This document shows, piece by piece, positions 1-11,900 of a stretch of DNA of 64,000 nucleotides. Numbering within the stretch: the stretch's first letter is position 1; each line of letters starts with the position of its first letter. The stretch is taken from the NCBI GenBank assembly GCA_014155875.1, contig JACEFZ010028134.1, forward strand, positions 310,001 through 374,000, written 5' to 3'. The DNA is from Cepaea nemoralis (Eukaryota; Mollusca; Gastropoda; Stylommatophora; Helicidae). The position numbers were made by a program, and so were the translations under genes. The notes beneath the pieces were generated by a model. It was not told the origin of the DNA and made no database searches. It worked only from the letters and a program-made list of their open reading frames with translations.

Positions 1-84
1 TTAATACGTTAATACAAGAAATGATTACTTGATTTTGTTGTTTACTCCATACTGTACAGTTCTGTACTTCTTGCCCTTCTGAAA

Positions 85-305
85 TTTGGTTTATATAGTA
101 AGTAGACCCGCAAGTCACGTTTTATGTAGACATCTAGACTTGTTCTAGTATGGGTTATTAAATTTAGCTTCCATTTTTAAGTATACTGCGTAGGGGGAGG
201 GGGGGGAGAAGAGATTTATAGGGAGGAAATACGAAAGGGGGGAATGATGTTCTGAACATATGGTGAAGAGGTGCATGGGCCAAAAAAGGTTGAGAACCAC
301 TGTGC
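85..305 (-). mobile_element. hAT-like transposon end (MITE)
   Basis: Read on minus from about 303, the sequence begins CAGTGGTTCTCAACCTTTTT and continues GGCCCATGCACC. This is the widespread hAT-Charlie-type terminal inverted repeat. Only one terminus is seen. A homopolymer-distorted copy of the same stretch lies at 3855-4080. Confidence 0.6.
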
Positions 306-735
306 TAGAGGTTTAGACAAATACATCAAGGCAGTGATGAAAATAAAATAATAAACCCTGGAGCATGTGGTAACCATCATTGTATTCAACAAACACAATA
401 AATAAGAACGATGCATATTCACTTAAGACATGCATGTATTCACTGATTCATGCTGAAAATATAATCTCTCATCTCTGTGACAGCATCAACAACTCAGTCA
501 TACTCAAACCAGAAATATCATACTTCACTTTGCCTCAAGTAGCTAGTATTAGAAACACCCATATTTCACTTAACCACATTAAACAAAGGTAAAGGGTAAC
601 ATTAGAAGTAGTCTCCAATATCAAAGTTATACTTCCTTAAATACTGTACACTTTCCCACAAGAGCCACATTCAAAACAATGTATTCCTTTAGTGAATTAA
701 AACACAGAAGCCAAACAATAGATTGGACAATTTGT
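306..735. other. Stretch with nothing recognisable
   Basis: AT-rich sequence with short open frames only. No conserved protein, RNA or repeat was recognised on either strand. Confidence 0.5.
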
Positions 736-738
736 TGC

Positions 739-810
739 CTGACATATTTTGCTGCATCTCATGACATATTTCGCTGCATCTCATGACATATTTTCGCTGC
801 ATCTTGTCAG
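739..810 (+). repeat. 22-bp tandem repeat, about 3 units
   Basis: Three consecutive copies of GACATATTTCGCTGCATCTC with small variations. Confidence 0.85.
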
Positions 811-831
811 ACTGCATTTATTAACTTCAGT

Positions 832-1060
832 GTGAGTGGCCAGACAAATTACATAGGTAGAATGGAAAGACAATTAGCAAATCATGTAGCTGAACATTTA
901 CCAATGTGGGTGGAAAAGAGAGTTAATTACTCTTCAGGAATACCTGTGCAGTTAAAAGGCTACAAAACACACCCCTCATAGATTTCTCATCACCTCATAA
1001 ACAATGGCCATAATGTTAACAAAGAAAAAGCATGTAATATATTATATTCAATGAACAATA
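832..1060 (+). pseudogene. Penelope-like GIY-YIG endonuclease remnant
   Basis: One frame reads SGQTNYIGRMERQLANHVAE, then HLPMW, then after one stop codon SHHLINNGHNVN. The YIG...R...HV.EHLP...HL...GH order resembles the C-terminal GIY-YIG domain of Penelope-like elements. It is short, interrupted by TAG, and carries no complete domain. Confidence 0.5.
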
Positions 1061-1321
1061 AATGATTGCTCAAATAAAGTGAGGCGCCAGCAATTAGGCG
1101 GTTCCAGCCAGTTTTAAGCAAACAGAAAGAGTTCATGTTAAATGTGAAATTACCATGGGGATAATAAATGTTCCACATTGGAACAATACTTGTGACTATA
1201 TGTTTTAAGTGTTTCAGCTGAAGTACGATTCATTTATTCACTTCACATGATATATAACTCTGTGGTATGCACCTGACAAGTTGCAGAGAATTATGCCAGA
1301 TCATAAATCATGTTTCATATT

Positions 1322-1610
1322 TTGTTTTGCGCTCGCCTGCTTTGAAGTCAAGCATAGTCCATACGCACTATTTCAAGTAGTGCTGGACTGAATTTTGCGT
1401 GTGGATTAGCTTTTACAAATTAAGTGTCTCTCGCCATCAGGAGAACCCACTCTGACTTCAGAGGTACTTGTAATTAATGTCCCCAAGTCAAGGATGATAG
1501 GTCCATTTTAGTCCCGGGGTTAAGGGTTGAACCCTTTACCTCGGCATCAGCATATTGGATGTTTAATAACACACATCCTTATCCATTCGGCCATGCTGAC
1601 CTACGTGCAA
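1322..1610 (-). mobile_element. Ser/Leu-tRNA-like SINE, family 1
   Basis: On minus it starts with a tRNA-like head (GGCCGAATGGATAAG, then a B-box-like GGTTCAACCC) and continues with the family body containing ACAAGTACCTCTGAAGTC and GGGACACT. It shares this order with copies at 9048, 31215, 37370, 39425, 44692, 50218/51385 and 51955. Confidence 0.75.
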
Positions 1611-1729
1611 CATATTATTTATGGCTTTGTATTTAAAGACTCACATTTGTAGTGAAATTACTCTGGGTCATATTTACACTAACCGTGTGAAATCTGGAAA
1701 TATTTTTCACTGTATCAGGTGTTAACTTC

Positions 1730-2110
1730 CATCTTTGAGCCACTGAAACTGTGGGCTCTGGGCCCACAGTGGCCAAGACCAGGAGCACATCTTGGTGGTG
1801 TGGTCCGCCCACAGACTACACTTCCAGTCTGGCTAATGCCTAGAGGTTAGCCATGCCTCTTGTGGATGTGAAGTTCCAGTCTCGCACACCTCATTGATTT
1901 CTGAGTTGGAAAATGGCAGAAAAGCTGTGCAACAATCTTGTGGAGATGGTACTTTGGTTCCTGGCTGGGAGGGAAGTCTCTGCCCCAACCTCTCTCTGAT
2001 AGATACAAGCCCTTACCAGGACTCAAGACCACCCAAACATCAATGCATGGCAGATGAGAGTTAAACTCAGTCTTCCAGAGGACTACAACCTTACTCTTCA
2101 CTTTATACAA
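1730..2110 (+). repeat. Clean source of a sequence copied in distorted form downstream
   Basis: Phrases such as GGCCCACAGTGGCCAAGACC and TGGTCCGCCCACAGAC recur in order, in homopolymer-distorted form, at 2960-3240. Element type unknown. Confidence 0.6.
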
Positions 2111-2144
2111 TTTTGACCTTATTCTTCATTTCGCGTCAGTTTTG

Positions 2145-2290
2145 GTAGAGATTTGTCCGCAACAGATGAGCAATATCTCTGGTAGGCCTATTCCCGCTGG
2201 TCGCGAGATCTGCGCAGTGGAAGGATGGGAGATTTGCTTGTAACAGACGAGCAATATCTCCAGCGGGCCTATTCCTGGTGTTTGTGGGAT
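2145..2290 (+). repeat. About 80-bp tandem duplication
   Basis: GAGATTTGTCCGCAACAGA followed by GAGCAATATCTC and GGCCTATTCC recurs once 80 bp later with about 15% change. Confidence 0.75.
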
Positions 2291-2339
2291 CAGCAAAAGT
2301 CAGGCGGGAAGTCTGACGATAGTGCACGCTTTACACAGG

Positions 2340-2710
2340 TCCGGACACTTGTGATGACAGATGTAAGCGCCCTACGGTTCAGGCGCGTACGACGCCCTCA
2401 CCTGTGGGACTTGGCTGCACGCCTCTAAGTCGGGTCCCTTGGGTTCCAGGGTCTGGCCACCACTCGCCACCTGCTCGTGGAGGCGAGGTCTCGGAGGTTT
2501 GACGCTGAGCCGCCAGCATCTGCAGCCTACCTTGTGCCAGACATATTGGTTACCCATTCCTCTGGAAAACACAAGGCAAGGCCGAGAGAAGGAACATATC
2601 GTTTGGGCACCACATGTTTCTCTGAAGCTCTGCCCAGGCATTGTGATGGAATTTTGGCCACATTCCAACTCACATACTTTGGTCTGTCAAGACTGCAAGG
2701 TGCCCCCCTT
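2340..2710 (+). mobile_element. Short interspersed element sharing its 3' tail with a LINE (family 6)
   Basis: Contains GTGCCAGACATATTGGT, CTGGAAAACACAAGGCAAG-like sequence, GGGCACCACATG, GCCCAGGC and a terminal CTGTCAAGACTGCAAGGTGCC-like end. These match, in order, the reverse complements of 9340-9600 and 13575-13850. The 3' tail also occurs at the end of the LINE copies at 27 and 29.9 kb. Confidence 0.65.
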
Positions 2711-2739
2711 TACCCTTTCAAAAATTTTTCATTTTTGGT

Positions 2740-2886
2740 TTATTTAAAGATTTTTTTCCCAAACATTGAAAAGGTAAAATTTAACCCCTTTGGGTTCCCC
2801 AATAAAAATTTGGGGGGAAAACTAACCCTTTGGTTGAAAATTTTTGGGAAATTTTATTTTTTTAAAAAACCTGTAAATCAATTTTT

Positions 2887-2942
<56 letters not shown>

Positions 2943-5342
2943 TTCCCATTTTTGGATGAAAGGGGGTTGGGCCCACGGTTCCAAGGCCAGGAGCCCCCCC
3001 TTGGGGTTGGTCCGCCCAAGCTCCCTTTCCGGGGTCGGGCCCACCAATTTGCCACCTTTTGGGGGGGGGAAATTTCCCCGGGGGGTTTCGCACCCCAGGT
3101 TTTCGGGCCCCCAAAAGGGCCCAGAAAAGGGGTTCCCAAAAACCCTTGGAAAAACGGCCGGCCCGGGAGGGAAAATTTTTTGGGCCCCCAAACCTTTTCT
3201 CTGAAGTCAACCCACCAGGGATAAGGCCACCCAAAACCATCCGGGCGGGAAAGATGAAGGTTTTAAATTTCTTTTCCCAAAATTTTTTAAACCCTTCTTC
3301 ATTTTCTTTTGAAACCTTTAAATTCTTCATTTTTTTAAAGTTTTTTTAGGGGATTTTTTTCCCAACAGAAGAAACCTGGAGGTATTGGGGCCAAATCTGG
3401 AAAAAGGGAGGATGGGAAAAAATTTCTTTAAAAACAAAACCTCCAGGGGGGCCTACCGGGGGGGAATCAAAAAAGGGGCAAGCAAACTTTAGGGGGGGGT
3501 TTAACAGGGGACACATCAGTTAAAGGAAAAAATACTTATGGGAGAGTAACCTTATTTTTTCCCCTTAAATGGGTTTGGGTTCCTTCCCCCATGCCCCCTT
3601 GCTTAAAAAATCGGAGGTTTATAAAAAACCTTACAGGCGGTTTTTTCCAAATTTTTTTACCCCGACCCTTTTAAACAAAAGGGAACCAAAAAAATTTTTG
3701 GGCAAAAACAGGGGTTTCTCAACCGGGTTGGGGGAATTTTGGGTTTCCCCGGGGGGGGGGGGGGGGGGGGGGGAAAAAAACCATTTAAATTTTGAATTTT
3801 TTTTTCCCTGAAAATTTTTACGGTTCTTTTCCCTTTCCCCCAATAAAATTCTTTTATAATGTAAGCAACCCGCAAAAACATTTTTATTTTAGATATCTAG
3901 ACTTCAAATATGGGGTTTTTTAAATTTAGCTTCCTTTTTTTTGTTTGGGGTTAAAGGGGTGGGGGGATTTTTTATGGAGGAAAATTCAAAAGGGGGGAAA
4001 TGATTTTCTGAACTTTAGGGTTTAAAGGGGGGGGGGGGGGGGCATGGGCCAAAAAAGGTTAGAACCACTGCGCAAAAGGGGAACCCAAAACGTAGTTGGA
4101 ACACAAAATTTAAATATGTGAAAAACCTGTACCTACAAATTCATTGCCAAGGGAGAAAATTCCCCCAAACCCATTGAAAAGATAAACAGTTTGGTAAAAT
4201 TTTTTTCAATTTTTCCTACAAGACATGATACCTTACAGTCTTAAAAGGGGTTATGGTGTATAGAGAAATTGGTACACAGACTGTTGTATGGGGATCTCAG
4301 GGTTAAAGAAATATCAACTGTCTGGTACTTTTTCCATCACCCACGACTTGACAATGTCTACCCTTCAGTTTTTCAACTTTTAAACCAAGCCCCAGAATAG
4401 GTTTCAATTTGCTTTCAATCCCCGGGTTTTTGATAGACATTCATATTTTTTTTGCCCATGTTAAAGCCAATAAGTTCATCTTCTTCTCCGTACATATAAA
4501 ACCGGAGGGGCTTTATAATTATCTTCCTCCAGCATCTTTTTAAAATATCAAAAAACCAAAATAATTTTACTTTTTTGCAACAGAAATTATCCACATAAAA
4601 TTGGCCCAAAGAAAATAAAAAATCAAAAAACCTTAATTTAAAATGTTACAGAGAAATTCTTAGAACCAAGAAAAAAAAACACTCACACTCAACAAAATTT
4701 TCAAAACCCTTGAAAAAAAGGGTTTCAAAAAAACATCAAATGTTTCGGGAAAACCCAAAACTTTAAAAATTTAGAAAACATCAAAAGGACTTGGAAAAAT
4801 AGAATAAAAGGGCCCACAGTTCCTGGGAGAAGGGGCTAAAGGGGTTAAGTAGCATAAAGATGGACAAAAGACATTGAAAACCCCCTTGGCGTGAAAAATT
4901 TACACGAGACAGGAAAAATGGCAAAAGATAAAGGGTTTTCCTTTTCCAGCCCCAGGAAGGCTAAACCGGGAAATAAAAAAAAAAAATTTTGCCCGCTAAA
5001 AGGGGATGTGGGGCCCAAAAGGGGCGAAAACCGGACACACCAAAAATTACATCAAAAAAACACCCCAAGGAAACACAGCAGAAGGAAGTTTTTCCGGGAA
5101 AGTTTTTTCCCAAAAGAGCCCATTTTTATACTGAAAGAGTGTTAGAACCCCAAAAAATTTAAAATCAATGTTTTGGTCTTTAATTATGCTTGATTAGGCA
5201 GGATTGTTCTGTAAGAAAATTTTCCCTTTTTTATCCTGTAGTTTTTTTTCAATGGATCTTACATCTTTTTATTTTTTTTCTCAAGAAAGCCAGTAAATTT
5301 ATTCCTATATATTTTTCCAAAACCCCTTTGCACCCCCCCCCC

Positions 5343-5378
<36 letters not shown>

Positions 5379-8135
5379 AGCAATCTCCAGTTATCCTTCT
5401 TCCAGCCCAATGGTATTTTTTCAGCCCTCTGAGGACTTTTAAAAAAATTTAAATGCAGTTTTTCAGTTAAAGGTGTTTTTTTAATGGCTTTAAAATATTT
5501 CCTGCGGGGAAACCTTTTGGGAAAAAAAACAGCTTTCCCACCCTTAATTGAGCAGATTGACAGTTTTTCAAATTTCCCTTCGGGTAGTTTTTGTTGTACA
5601 CGGATTAAAATTTTGAAAATCTTCAGGCAGGTTTTTTGGGGGTTTTTTTAAAAAACCAGTCATTAAGAGAGGGGTTTCTTCAAATTTTCCCAAACCCATT
5701 TTTTTCCTTTTCATCTTTAATGTTTGGAAAAATTTTTTCCATGACTTTTTTTTTGGAAGTCCATTTAGGGGGTTTTTATTAATCTGCTTTGTCAACTGTG
5801 TGTTGTAAAGGTTTCTGAGGTGTTTTTTTCTTTTGCGGGCACTTTTGCCCTCCCCTGTAGGCCCCATTCAAATTGTCTTTACCCACCCTTATTCAAGTAA
5901 AAAGAGGAAGGAAGCAGGCAGAGAGGTAAATATCCAAGGGTTTGGGCCGCGGGGCCCTAATCGAAAAAAAACCAAAACACAGCTTTTTTCCCCCCGATTC
6001 TGGGATCTTTTAAAAACAGACTCCCCTTTGCTTACCGGGAAATGGCAAAAATGTAATCTTTTCACATAAAAATGTATTTATTAGCTTCTGTTTATTTTTG
6101 ATGGGCTGATCGTAGCAGCTCTAGTTTTGCTATTGTTTAAATCTTTTTTTTCCTATTTATTCTATTTGTATTTGCCCAGCTTCAGGTGTACTATTCAAGC
6201 TTATGCTTGTGTTCCCTTTTTTCAAATAATTCTCAAACAGATTTTTTTAAAAAATGTTTTAAAACCTGACCCCGCGTTTTCCCAAAAACTGACCTCACCT
6301 ACAAACCCTTTTTGGGGGGCCCAGGCAGTTAAAAGGCTGAGCTGAGTTAAAAAAAGGGACACCATTGCATTTCAGGCCCTTCCCTACGTGCCCGCCCCCC
6401 TCGTTTCAACACCCCAGGAAGAGTCATACTACTAATCATTCCCACCGCTATCTGTTTACAAGTTCCCCTCGTTTTCCCCTTTCTCATTTTGTAGATTTTT
6501 CCCAGAACCCCTGAAAGATCCCCCGAAAATTTATTCTTTCCACATATGGGTTCTCAATCGGGCCCTCCCCCTTTCCACTTGGTCCCACAAGCGCAGGGAC
6601 CACCCCCCCTTTTTGTCCTTTGGGAAAAAACCCTCCCAACCAAGGGGGCCTTTTCCCCTGCTACCCTATCACCCCTGTTCATTCCCCCGCCCCCCCCAAA
6701 AGGGCCCAAGGGCAAAATATCCATCCCCTTCTCCCAACTGTGGCCCTCTGAAGCGACGAGAGCCATTCCCCCAAAAAAAAACCCTTTCCCCCCTTACTAA
6801 GCTTTACTCTTTGTTCCGTAATAAATTAAAAAATTTGTTTTGCAGTGGTCTCCTCAAAGCCCCCGGAATGCCGCTTTTTACTGCCTCCCTCCATTCTCGG
6901 GCTGGAGGCCCTATAGTTCAAATGCCAGACTCCCCTTTTTAAGACTCCCCATTACCCTTTTTTGCAATAAAGCCCCAGCCCTACGTCGTTCCTCAAAAAC
7001 GCCCATCGGTGTAGATAAACTATGTCACCATGATGTGTTTTGGGCTCCGGATCGGGCTTTTGCACTTAAAAACTCGTGGGCCCCCGCTGCCCATTCTCTA
7101 AATCCCCAAACCCAGTGTTAAATTTTACATTTTTGCCAGCCCGTCATTTTTTTGGGGGACCTTCAACCCACTCTCTTTCACGATTGTTTGGTCTCGGGAA
7201 AATCACAACCCCGGGAAAAAATTTTTTTTCCCCCCCCCCTTTTTTTTTTTCCCCCCCCCCCAAAGCCCCCCTTTTTTCCCAAACCCAATTCCCTTTTAAA
7301 ACCCCCCGCCTTTTTAGGGGGAAGCCCCCCTTTTTTTTTTCCCCTTTTCCCCCCGGAAAAAGGGGGGAAAAAACCCCCCCCCCCTTTTTTCCCCCCCCCC
7401 CAAAAAAATTTTCCCCAAAAATTTTTTTTTTCCCCCCCCCCCCCCCCCCCCCCCCAAAAAAAAACCCCCCAAAAAAAAATCATAAAAAAAAACCTTTAAA
7501 AAAAAAAAATTTTCCCAACCCCAAAAAAAACCCCTTTTTTTTAAAAAAAACCAAAAAAAACCCAAAACCCTTTTCCCCCCCCCCCCCAAAGGGCCCCAAA
7601 CCCCCCCCCCCCCCCCAAAAAAGGGTTTTTTTAAAAATTTTTTTTAAACCCCAAAAAAAAAAATTTTTTTTTTTTTTTTTTTTCCCCCCCTTTTTTTTCC
7701 CAAAAAAACCCCCCCCATTAAAAACCCCCCAAAAAATTTTTTTGGAAAAAAACCCCCCCCCTTCGCCCCCCCTTTCCAAAAATTTTTTTCCCGGAAATTT
7801 TTAAAAAACCCCAAAATTTTTTTTTTTTTTTTCCCCCCATTTAAAAAGGCCCTTTTTAAACCCAAAAATTTTTTTTCCCCCCCCCTTTTTTTTTTTGGGG
7901 GAAAATTTTTTTCCCAAGAATTTTAAAAAAAAATTTTCCCTTTTTTTTTTAAAAAAAAATTTTTTCCCCCAAAAAGGGGGGGGTTTTTTTTTTTTTTTTA
8001 AAACCCCCTTTTTTTTTTAAAAAAAAACCCCCCAAAAAAAAAAAAACCTTTTTTAAAAAAAAAATAAAATTTTAAAAAAAACCCAAAAAAAAAAAAAAAT
8101 TTTTTTTTAAAAAAAAAACCCCCCCCCTTTTTGGG
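2740..8135. other. Homopolymer-distorted, low-confidence assembly block
   Basis: The sequence is dominated by stretched runs (poly-T 2889-2939, poly-G 3750-3772, poly-C 5331-5377, and almost pure A/C/T runs at 7220-8125). Bases look replaced by their neighbours. Distorted versions of 1730-2050 (at 2960-3250) and of 85-300 (at 3855-4080) can be recognised. Any open frame here is an artefact of runs. It may hide real sequence, including the end of LYPLAL1. Confidence 0.85.
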
Positions 8136-8205
8136 ATTACCTCCACATGATCCTTAAAAGACAAATACCTATCAAAGGTGATACCCAAGTACTTCAATTT
8201 ACTCT
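8135..8205 (-). pseudogene. Short LINE reverse-transcriptase thumb fragment
   Basis: On minus one frame reads SKLKYLGITFDRYLSFKDHV, the KYLGVxxDxxLxxxxHV motif found after the RT core in Jockey/CR1-type LINEs. It is truncated by the distorted block. Confidence 0.6.
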
Positions 8206-8389
8206 TTCAACCAGCTGTCAATGTACACAAATCTGTCTTGATGGGGATTTAAACACATGACAACCAGATCAGCATGGAAGCACAGTGGCCAGATGCTTAC
8301 CTGCCAGCGCAGTGGTCATAGGGTTCAAATCCACATTCCTGGGAAGGTTAACCTGGTCAACAAACACCGCAGAAGTCAGATGTGTCGGC

Positions 8390-8480
8390 GTAAAGGGTGC
8401 AAATAAACTTGGCACAACGCAAAAACGTCTGAAAAAACACTCCGGATGAACGCAGCAGAAGAAGAATACACATTGAGGTG
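8390..8480 (+). mobile_element. SINE tail with (GAA)n, shared with 61605-61725
   Basis: Both sites contain AAAAACACTCCGGATGAACG followed by CA and a GAAGAAGAA tail. The unit is short and has no coding content. Confidence 0.6.
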
Positions 8481-8860
8481 GATTTTCAAAATTGAACTGG
8501 GCTCCCAGGCCCACCCAGTCTAAAATGGCTACTAGGAAATGTCTTGGGTTGTGAAGGAGGCCAACTTGATATTGACCTGATCAGCCCCTGGAGTGCAGCC
8601 TGGCCTATAAACACGTGGCTCCAGCACCATATACCCAACAACCTAAGGTGTGTAAACGGGTCCTTTAGTTACTCACTCACTTGTTCACCACACTCAACAA
8701 TATATGCACAGTTTGTCTGGAGTTTCCACAATTCATTTTTTTGAAGTGTGCATTTAGAAGTTGTTAGCAGTCTTATACAACCATTATGAATTGAACACAT
8801 GAAATATATCTATCTTCTATATGTGCAGTTAATTCTGAAAAAGTAATATAACAAACTTAC
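8481..8860. other. Stretch after LYPLAL1 exon 4 with no further exon seen
   Basis: I looked on minus for the expected LFQCHG and HEL motifs of the LYPLAL1 C-terminus and saw neither here. No repeat was identified with confidence. Confidence 0.5.
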
Positions 8861-8976
8861 TTTGTAGATTTCACTAGTGTTATAAAGAAATGTGCTTAAA
8901 GAGACAATGCCAGCCACATTAGGGAGGAATCTAAGGCCAAGATGCAAGGCCATACTAGCACCCATGGAGAATCCAC
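8861..8976 (-). CDS. LYPLAL1: LYPLAL1-like exon 4 (nucleophile exon)
   Basis: A 116-nt exon with acceptor ATTCATAG and donor GTAAGT. It encodes GFSMGASMALHLGLRFLP followed by NVAGIVSLSTFLYNTSEIYK. GFSMG is the GxSxG nucleophile elbow, and VAGIVSLSTFL is the next core strand. The exon ends in phase 0, so the open donor implies a further exon. Confidence 0.92.
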
Positions 8977-11900
8977 CTATGAATAAAATAATTACAAATA
9001 AATACTGTAAAACATGCACACAACACATAATGAAACAGAGGTCAGTATAGATGAATGGATGGGAACTCTCGCTCTTAAACTTCTGTTGTACTGATGCCGA
9101 GCTAGCAAGTTCAACCCCGACACCTGTCAGTTGGACTAAACTGTTGACTTCTCATCCTTGACTTGGTTCTGGAAGTAAATTACAAGTACCCCAGAAGTCG
9201 AGCTTTCTCTTTTTTGCTTTTCATCTTTCACTTTTGCCGTTAGGCGTCGCGGGGAGCGGTAAGTGAAGTTCCAGTGCTTATGACTAGCGCCTTTCCTCGC
9301 TTTCCATCCATGATTCATGAAACAGTATGTATTTGACTGACTAGTACCTTGCCGCCTTGACAGACGATAGTTTGTAAAATGGGGTTATCTCTCTATAACA
9401 CAAAGCCTGGGCTGAATTTAGAGACCATGTGTTGCCCATGCAGCATGATCCCTCTCTCGGCCAGTCTAGTTTACTCCAGAGGAAAGGTGACACCAATACG
9501 TCTGGAACAAGACAAGCTGCAGAAGCTACCGGAGCAGCAAAGCAATACTCTAACTGTCCGCCTGTTGGAGCTTCAATCCTAGACCAGTTACCAACCAAAG
9601 CTTAGGGCCTGGTCTGCCCTGCCATGACATTTAGTCTTTAGGTTGCATTTCCTCACACCAGGATAAGGCTTGTACCCTCCCAATTGCGCTTTCCGCCCGA
9701 AGCCGTTGGCGCAATGTGGAGTGTCGGGTTTGGTAAGCGCCACCCAACATTTGGTGCTAACAGAAGCAGGTAATACCGTCTACTGTCATACGGTAGCTCA
9801 GTCATATCTGACTAAGACCTGACAATCAGTTTGTACTTAAGGTCAAGTAAATTCCCTACCAGTTTGCTAGACCTGACATAGGTTTCTTACATACTTAACC
9901 TTGTTATATTTGCTACTGCCAACATGTCACACTCACGGACGGGTACAACAGACACGCACACACGACCAGGGGGCTTCAGCCCACAGGAGATTGTTTGTCT
10001 ATGTTGCGAACAAATCACCTGATCTAAGACGGAGTCTCAACAATTCGCAGTGAGGTGGCTCTCAGCCTGCACCTGAGATCCAACTGCGTGCTTCTTTAAA
10101 ATAAAAAAAAGCAAGCAACGAAAAGCTTTTTAACTGCAATATTCATTCAGAGCACTGGGCAGAAATCAAATTATGTGAACACTGGGTGACAACTGTCACA
10201 ATGCTTTGTTTTAATTAGACAGCCGGATTCCTCTGGTCTGTAACAGTTCTGAGTTGGCTGTTGCATGTCAGTCGATGCTGACTTATTTTTTTAAAGTTGA
10301 AACATTTTGCAATCCTTTATTTTGGCGTGTATAACACGTTAATAAACGTTAATAATGCTGTATGGCAGAAATTCAAGAAATAATTAATAAATTAGGAAAA
10401 GCTTGGAAGCAATGGAGATGTGGTTCCTGAAATGAATATTGTGAATACCTTAAACTGCCAGAGTAATTAAGAATGATTGCCTGGAACAGGCTAATGAAAC
10501 TAGAACATTATATACAACTAAAAGAAAGAGACAAACAGCATTTTAGTCATGTGATGAGAAAAGAGACATTGGAGAATATTGTGAAGACTGGAAAGATCAA
10601 GGAGAAGAGAGGCAGTGGCAGACCAAGTGAAATTATGCTGGATAGACTGAGGCGGTGGGCATGGAGGAATATCATCAGCAGAGCTGATCCAGAACTACAA
10701 AGACTGAGATTTGTACTGAGACATAAACGCCTATGCCAGCTGGCATGGCACTTGATGATGATGAATTTCTTATTCAATCTGCCGACAGTGTCAGATACCC
10801 AGGAAAGGAAAAAGCACTCTCACTCACTCACTCACTCTCTCTCGCACGCCTGCCCGCCCGCCCACCCACCCGCCCGCACGCACACACACACACCCCCCAA
10901 TCTACTCTCACCTTCTCTCTCTGTAAATATCCTGTCTTGTTATGATTGCATTATTAACCTTAAGTGACCATCGATGCGTTTTTTACATTTTTCTTCAAGA
11001 GTCCTTTTGGAGATGCCACAATTTCCAGAAGTACCAAATACCATCCATGATTGTCATGATGTGTCACCTTCTATTCAGCGGAAAACCAGGAATGACCAGT
11101 CACAAACCCTGACTGCCAAGATATCTCTCACTGCAAAGTAGACAGCTTTGTAATCCTAGAATAATTATGCACAGAATCCCTGGCCATTCTAAAATACCTG
11201 GTATCTTAATAAGGAAACACCTAATATATGTGGAGAAAACATGACCAATCTAGACGTAATCCCAGTCAGTTGGCATGTGCTGTGTTGAATCATGTGCTGG
11301 TTACATCATAATATGCTTTTCTGCCGAAGCAAACTTCCAGAACCGGCTTTGCACACCCAACTGGTTTCTAAACTTGGAGAGTTGGTAGGAGAAACCTGTA
11401 ACACAGTCTTCACGAAGATAGTTCTTTAAGAGAAAGTTTCTACATCAACCTCACCAGATACTGCAGAATTCCAATGAAATGGGCAGAGAAGGGAGATTGT
11501 CTTAAAGAGGATCCACAAAAACACTATCACTACATGGCATTGGCCAAAGGGTGGGAGTCCAATCATTGCTGGATCAATAATAACAACATCAAGCAGCTGG
11601 AGATAAGAAAACTAGGACAGAATCCTCAACTATAACACTCAAAAGTTAAGTTAAAGATATGAAAACTGAGAAACAATCGACTGTGGCAATCCTGTTATAT
11701 ATAAGGTGAAGATTAGAAAACTGAAACAATCAACTGTGACAATCCTGTTTTAAGTTGGAAGATAAGAAAACTGAGAAAGAATCATCAGTTAAAACAATCC
11801 TGTATTATGTTGCAGATATGAAAACTGGGATACAGTCCTCAGTTATAGACATCCTGATTTAAGTTGAAGATGAGAAAACTAAGAAACAATCCTCACCTAC

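Noticed and set aside
2822..3349. Overlapping open frames of 80-130 codons on both strands
   Set aside because: They lie in the homopolymer-distorted block and consist of Gly/Pro/Lys/Phe runs produced by stretched bases.
7076..7865. A 242-codon Pro/Lys/Phe-rich open frame and its antisense shadows
   Set aside because: The underlying sequence is nearly pure A, C and T runs; no real protein composition.
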